This document shows, piece by piece, positions 60,801 to 64,000 of a DNA stretch of 64,000 nucleotides (positions within the stretch are counted from its first letter, which is position 1; each line of letters starts with the position of its first letter). The notes under the pieces are model-generated. The model was not told where the DNA came from and made no database searches. It was given only the letters and a program-made list of their open reading frames with translations. This stretch comes from Balanoglossus misakiensis (Eukaryota; Hemichordata), in assembly GCA_040954595.2 (NCBI GenBank), contig CM082576.2, forward strand, positions 6,696,001 to 6,760,000. Reading direction: 5' to 3'. The translations under genes were made by a program, and so were the position numbers.

Positions 60801-63800
60801 CATGTAATGGCAGCCAGCTGTTCCTCCACTAACACTCTGCCCGGTGAACCGCCTGCTGGTCCTTCATCCGTGAGTTCTCCTTCCAAGAGCAGCGTGATTT
60901 TATTTTTGAACTCGCCCCGAGGAATGCTGGGCGAGGTCAGAACACTCGACTCGATCAACTGGAGATACGCTGCCCTGGTAACATAACATCTATTGCACCT
61001 GAAAATCAAACGGAATGTTTCAGTCACTCAGCTCTCAATTCTCCACATTCCAATAATCACATGTTGCACTGAGAATCACCTGGTGAAAGCTGAAATGAAA
61101 TATGCTTTCTGCATTTGCACTGGTGACAGAAACGGAGATGTTGATGACAGCATAAGTGTACTGACCTTCTCCCAAGCCAAAAACAATCTGCCAACCTTGG
61201 CAGTGCCGTACTCGTTAACTCTTCCTGTATACTGATTGGTAGTCTATGATCACTGTGGTTCTGCTGTAGTAGGTAATGTAACTGGAGAAATGAAATAGAG
61301 AATGAGGGGGAAATGGATCATGGAAATACATATATCTTATATGAAGTTAATAGTTGTCAAAGTCAACTTGATCACCTCTGAAGTATTTTCTAAATTTGAA
61401 TTTTGTAATTGAACTTTCTTGAGCATGAATGACACATAACTGCAAGTTAATTGGATTATATGGAAAATTTACCTGCAACAGCACACCATGTACGGCATTC
61501 TGAGATAGCGTCGCATCAGCTGAAGATGATGGCAGTGAGATGATCAACTCTGTAACCATGGACACCAGTTTGTTGGTGGGCGTGAGAGATGCCAGCGCCC
61601 GGGCTGCAATGGTCCTTGTCTTCCATACGCTACTCTTACAACACCTGAACACGAGAAACAATGGGTGTTTACGACAAATGCAACAACAATCAACCGACAC
61701 GAGGTCAAAACGTATATTGGGTAGAGAAAATATTGCTTCAGTTGTGTTCTGACTGACTGAACGTGTTTCTGACTGTCTGAAAATCTTAAGTATCACTTGG
61801 ATCCACTGGTCCTATTATCTCTGTGTCTGTCTGTCTTTATGTCTTCTACGCCCCTTTTCTCCCGTCCCTCCCTCCCTCCCCCACTCCTCCCTGCCTGCCT
61901 CCTTCTCTCTGACCATGAATTCTGAAGGAAACACACAACAGGAAGCTGACTCACTGTTGAATGTGTGGAATGAAATCCATCGACGACTGGGCACAATCCA
62001 CACCATCAAACATTGATGAGTACAAGCGAGACAGAATCAGCAGTATGGCAAACTGACTTGGCTGCAAACTTCAAAAAAAGACAGAAATGCAGTCCATTAC
62101 AAAGTTTAGACATCCAGCAGAGAGAATGCAATTTGCTTGATGATGCCTATAAACATTTTCAATGGAATAAGCTTCACCCTTTAATTTTAACAATTAAAAT
62201 CATGAAAGGCTAAACACACCAAACAAAAGAACCGGAGAGAGTTTAACATTCTGATGCAGTACAAGATGAAGCATATACATGTACATGTACCTATTCTTGT
62301 TTGCTGAAAGTCCACTTACTTATTTGTTTGTTTGTTCACCGTCTTGAGATGCTCCAGAAGAAATCCATGAAGACTGGGAAATCTGGCAAAGAACTCTCTG
62401 CCACTCATCCTACATAAGAAACAATATGTGTTTTTCTAAACTCAAAAACTACAGTACAGATGGATTCCTTGGTACTGACAGACGAAAACTACTGGCATTC
62501 ATAAACAGCACCCTGGTGTTCAAAGTGTAGTGTCCTTTCTTTTTTAAGAACAGGTATGGTTATTATTTTCACGCATTTTATCCTATAAACTATATACCCT
62601 TGGCCCAACAAATGTGAGCTGTAGATCTTGAATAGTCCAGTCCACTTACTGATTCTTCTTGGAATGTTCATCTTTTGACCGTTTCACCCCAAATATTCTT
62701 GTTACCAGGGCATTCAGCAACATCATACAAGAATTTCTTACCTGGAAATAAATCGGTATCCATTTATTTTTTTAGATTGTATATTGCAAGTAGTTTGCAG
62801 CTTTACAAGAAACTATTATGATGGTACACAAATGTTATTGTTCAACGAGCGTAAAAACATAGAGAATTCATTTCACATCTTCTGAGAATCAAAACAGGGT
62901 ACATTACTTACAGCCCATCTCTGAGAATCAAATCCCACTACAGCGACCTTGACACCATCAGCGATGAACGGAAACACATCCTCTCCCAGTTGACTGTCTC
63001 TGTACAGTGCACACAAAACATTCAGAGAGTGGACCTGTAGAGATGTGAGTACATGTATGAAGAAATGTGGTTATTGTGGGCATGGGATCTTCTGTGTGAA
63101 AGATGAACACACTGTACAGAAGAAATCAACAGTCAGGGAAAATCTGAACGTTGTTCTTTGGGAAATTGTCCTTGAGATTCAGTGGGAGAGCTACAAGTTT
63201 GATGTAATTACCTGGGAAGTGAACGTTGATTCCTGTTCCGTCTTTCCTTTGGCCAGTGTCAACAGCGTAACCATTGCATTTCTGAAATGTTCTCTTTCAC
63301 TTTGTAAGACAGGCTCTGCATTCAAAATAGCCTTAGGATAAATGCAATACATACAAATAAGTTGACAAAAATTTATACAACTTAATTTTTTCTTATTAAC
63401 CATTATTCTGATAATTTTTGAGTCAAAAGAACACACACACATTTTTGGTTCAGACACATGCTAAATTGTGCCTAAAATGACTCCAGTGTTGAAGTCTGTA
63501 GGTGTGGCAAACACAGGATAGAGACAATTGGCTACCTGAAACGCAAATGGGATTCCGGCACTGCGTCTTGTGGCACACAGCTGTGAGCTGGGACTCTCAC
63601 AACTCATCTCAGACAGTAAAACCTGCAGCCACTGCTTGGGAAGACAATTCAGTGTTTTCTCCGAGTTCCTGAAAGAAGTGAATGGGTCAAATGTATTAAA
63701 TTCGAAACTCATAAATATTTGACATTTTTGTTATCTGTAGGTCATTTGACAACGACAAAGTAGGCGAGACACATACCTCCACAATTTGTGACAGAGTTGT

Positions 63801-64000
63801 TCAAAACCATTGTAAGACAATTCAAAGGCTCCTCTGTGACGTGCATTCATTAACAGATCCATGAAAAAATCACCAATCTTTGTCATCTGAAAAATAATGA
63901 ACACACTTCAATAATCATCTCAACATTAAATTGTTTCAAACTCATACTGAATTTAAAGTTGTATGACACACCTGTTGGGCAGGCAACAATGGTGACTTTT
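57871..64000 (-). CDS. THADA: THADA / Trm732-like HEAT-repeat protein, C-terminal part (cut by the right edge)
   Basis: Seventeen exons: 63972-64000 (partial), 63777-63886, 63536-63668, 63212-63331, 62912-63034, 62650-62741, 62320-62409 (or 62340-62409), 61955-62061, 61473-61644, 61166-61281, 60569-60998, 60288-60421, 60105-60177, 59731-59890, 58983-59090, 58584-58732 and 57871-58314. They give about 856 aa, a little under half the human length (about 1950). Signature blocks are ARHRGAFELSYNGF, CATRRSAGIPFAFQ, WAVRNSCMMLLNALVTRIFGVKR, MSGREFFARFPSL, WKTRTIAARAL and SLSLWKSVIILLQEEEEE, in the human order. The protein is a long alpha-helical scaffold. Yeast Trm732 and human THADA partner FTSJ1/Trm7 for 2'-O-methylation of tRNA position 32, and fly THADA binds SERCA. 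One junction is unsure: either exon 62320-62409 joins an acceptor at 62056, or 62340-62409 joins 62061. Both keep phase. Confidence 0.94.

Overview
This is a piece of a metazoan nuclear genome. Split genes with GT-AG introns, long microsatellites, a solo retroviral-type LTR and dispersed foldback repeats show this. No bacterial operon, rRNA or CRISPR is present. CRY-DASH occurs together with tandem GABA-B-like receptors, moderate introns and an AT-leaning composition. That suggests an invertebrate such as a lancelet, hemichordate, echinoderm or lophotrochozoan; the species cannot be fixed from the sequence alone. Most six-frame ORFs here are noise, so the genes were rebuilt exon by exon from splice sites, reading phase and protein family similarity. 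Left part (1-45.5 kb): two tandem genes on the minus strand encode class C GPCRs of the GABA-B receptor subunit 2 type. Gene 1 (20116 down to 2200, running off the left side) has its signal-peptide exon, five further ligand-domain exons and part of the Venus-flytrap domain inside the window. Gene 2 (45452 down to 27900) appears complete: 17 coding exons, about 819 aa, with signal peptide, Venus-flytrap domain, seven membrane segments and a short tail. Both genes have the same architecture, with a small signal-peptide exon, a phase-1 donor, a very long first intron (13.5 and 7.0 kb) and then exons of matching length and phase. The introns and spacers hold microsatellites, a solo LTR with perfect 7-bp inverted ends (23697-24394), a foldback element family (one full and two partial copies) and an old divergent duplication. 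Right part (48.8-64 kb) is compact and gene-dense: cry-dash (+, 13 exons, 513 aa), COA8 (-, 3 exons), a Ser/Arg/Lys-rich nuclear protein gene (+, 6 exons) and the 3' end of THADA (-, 17 exons seen, cut by the right edge). COA8 and the nuclear protein gene are divergent with 114 bp between start codons, and that spacer carries an ETS/GABP-type site. The neighbouring pairs cry-dash/COA8 and nuclear protein/THADA converge tail to tail. The genes do not form one pathway: neuronal-type signalling receptors lie beside a housekeeping block (light-dependent DNA repair, cytochrome oxidase assembly, tRNA modification). I see no wholly new system. The most notable points are the tandem receptor pair with its hidden signal-peptide exons, the mixed state of its ligand-pocket residues, the foldback repeat family and the bidirectional promoter.
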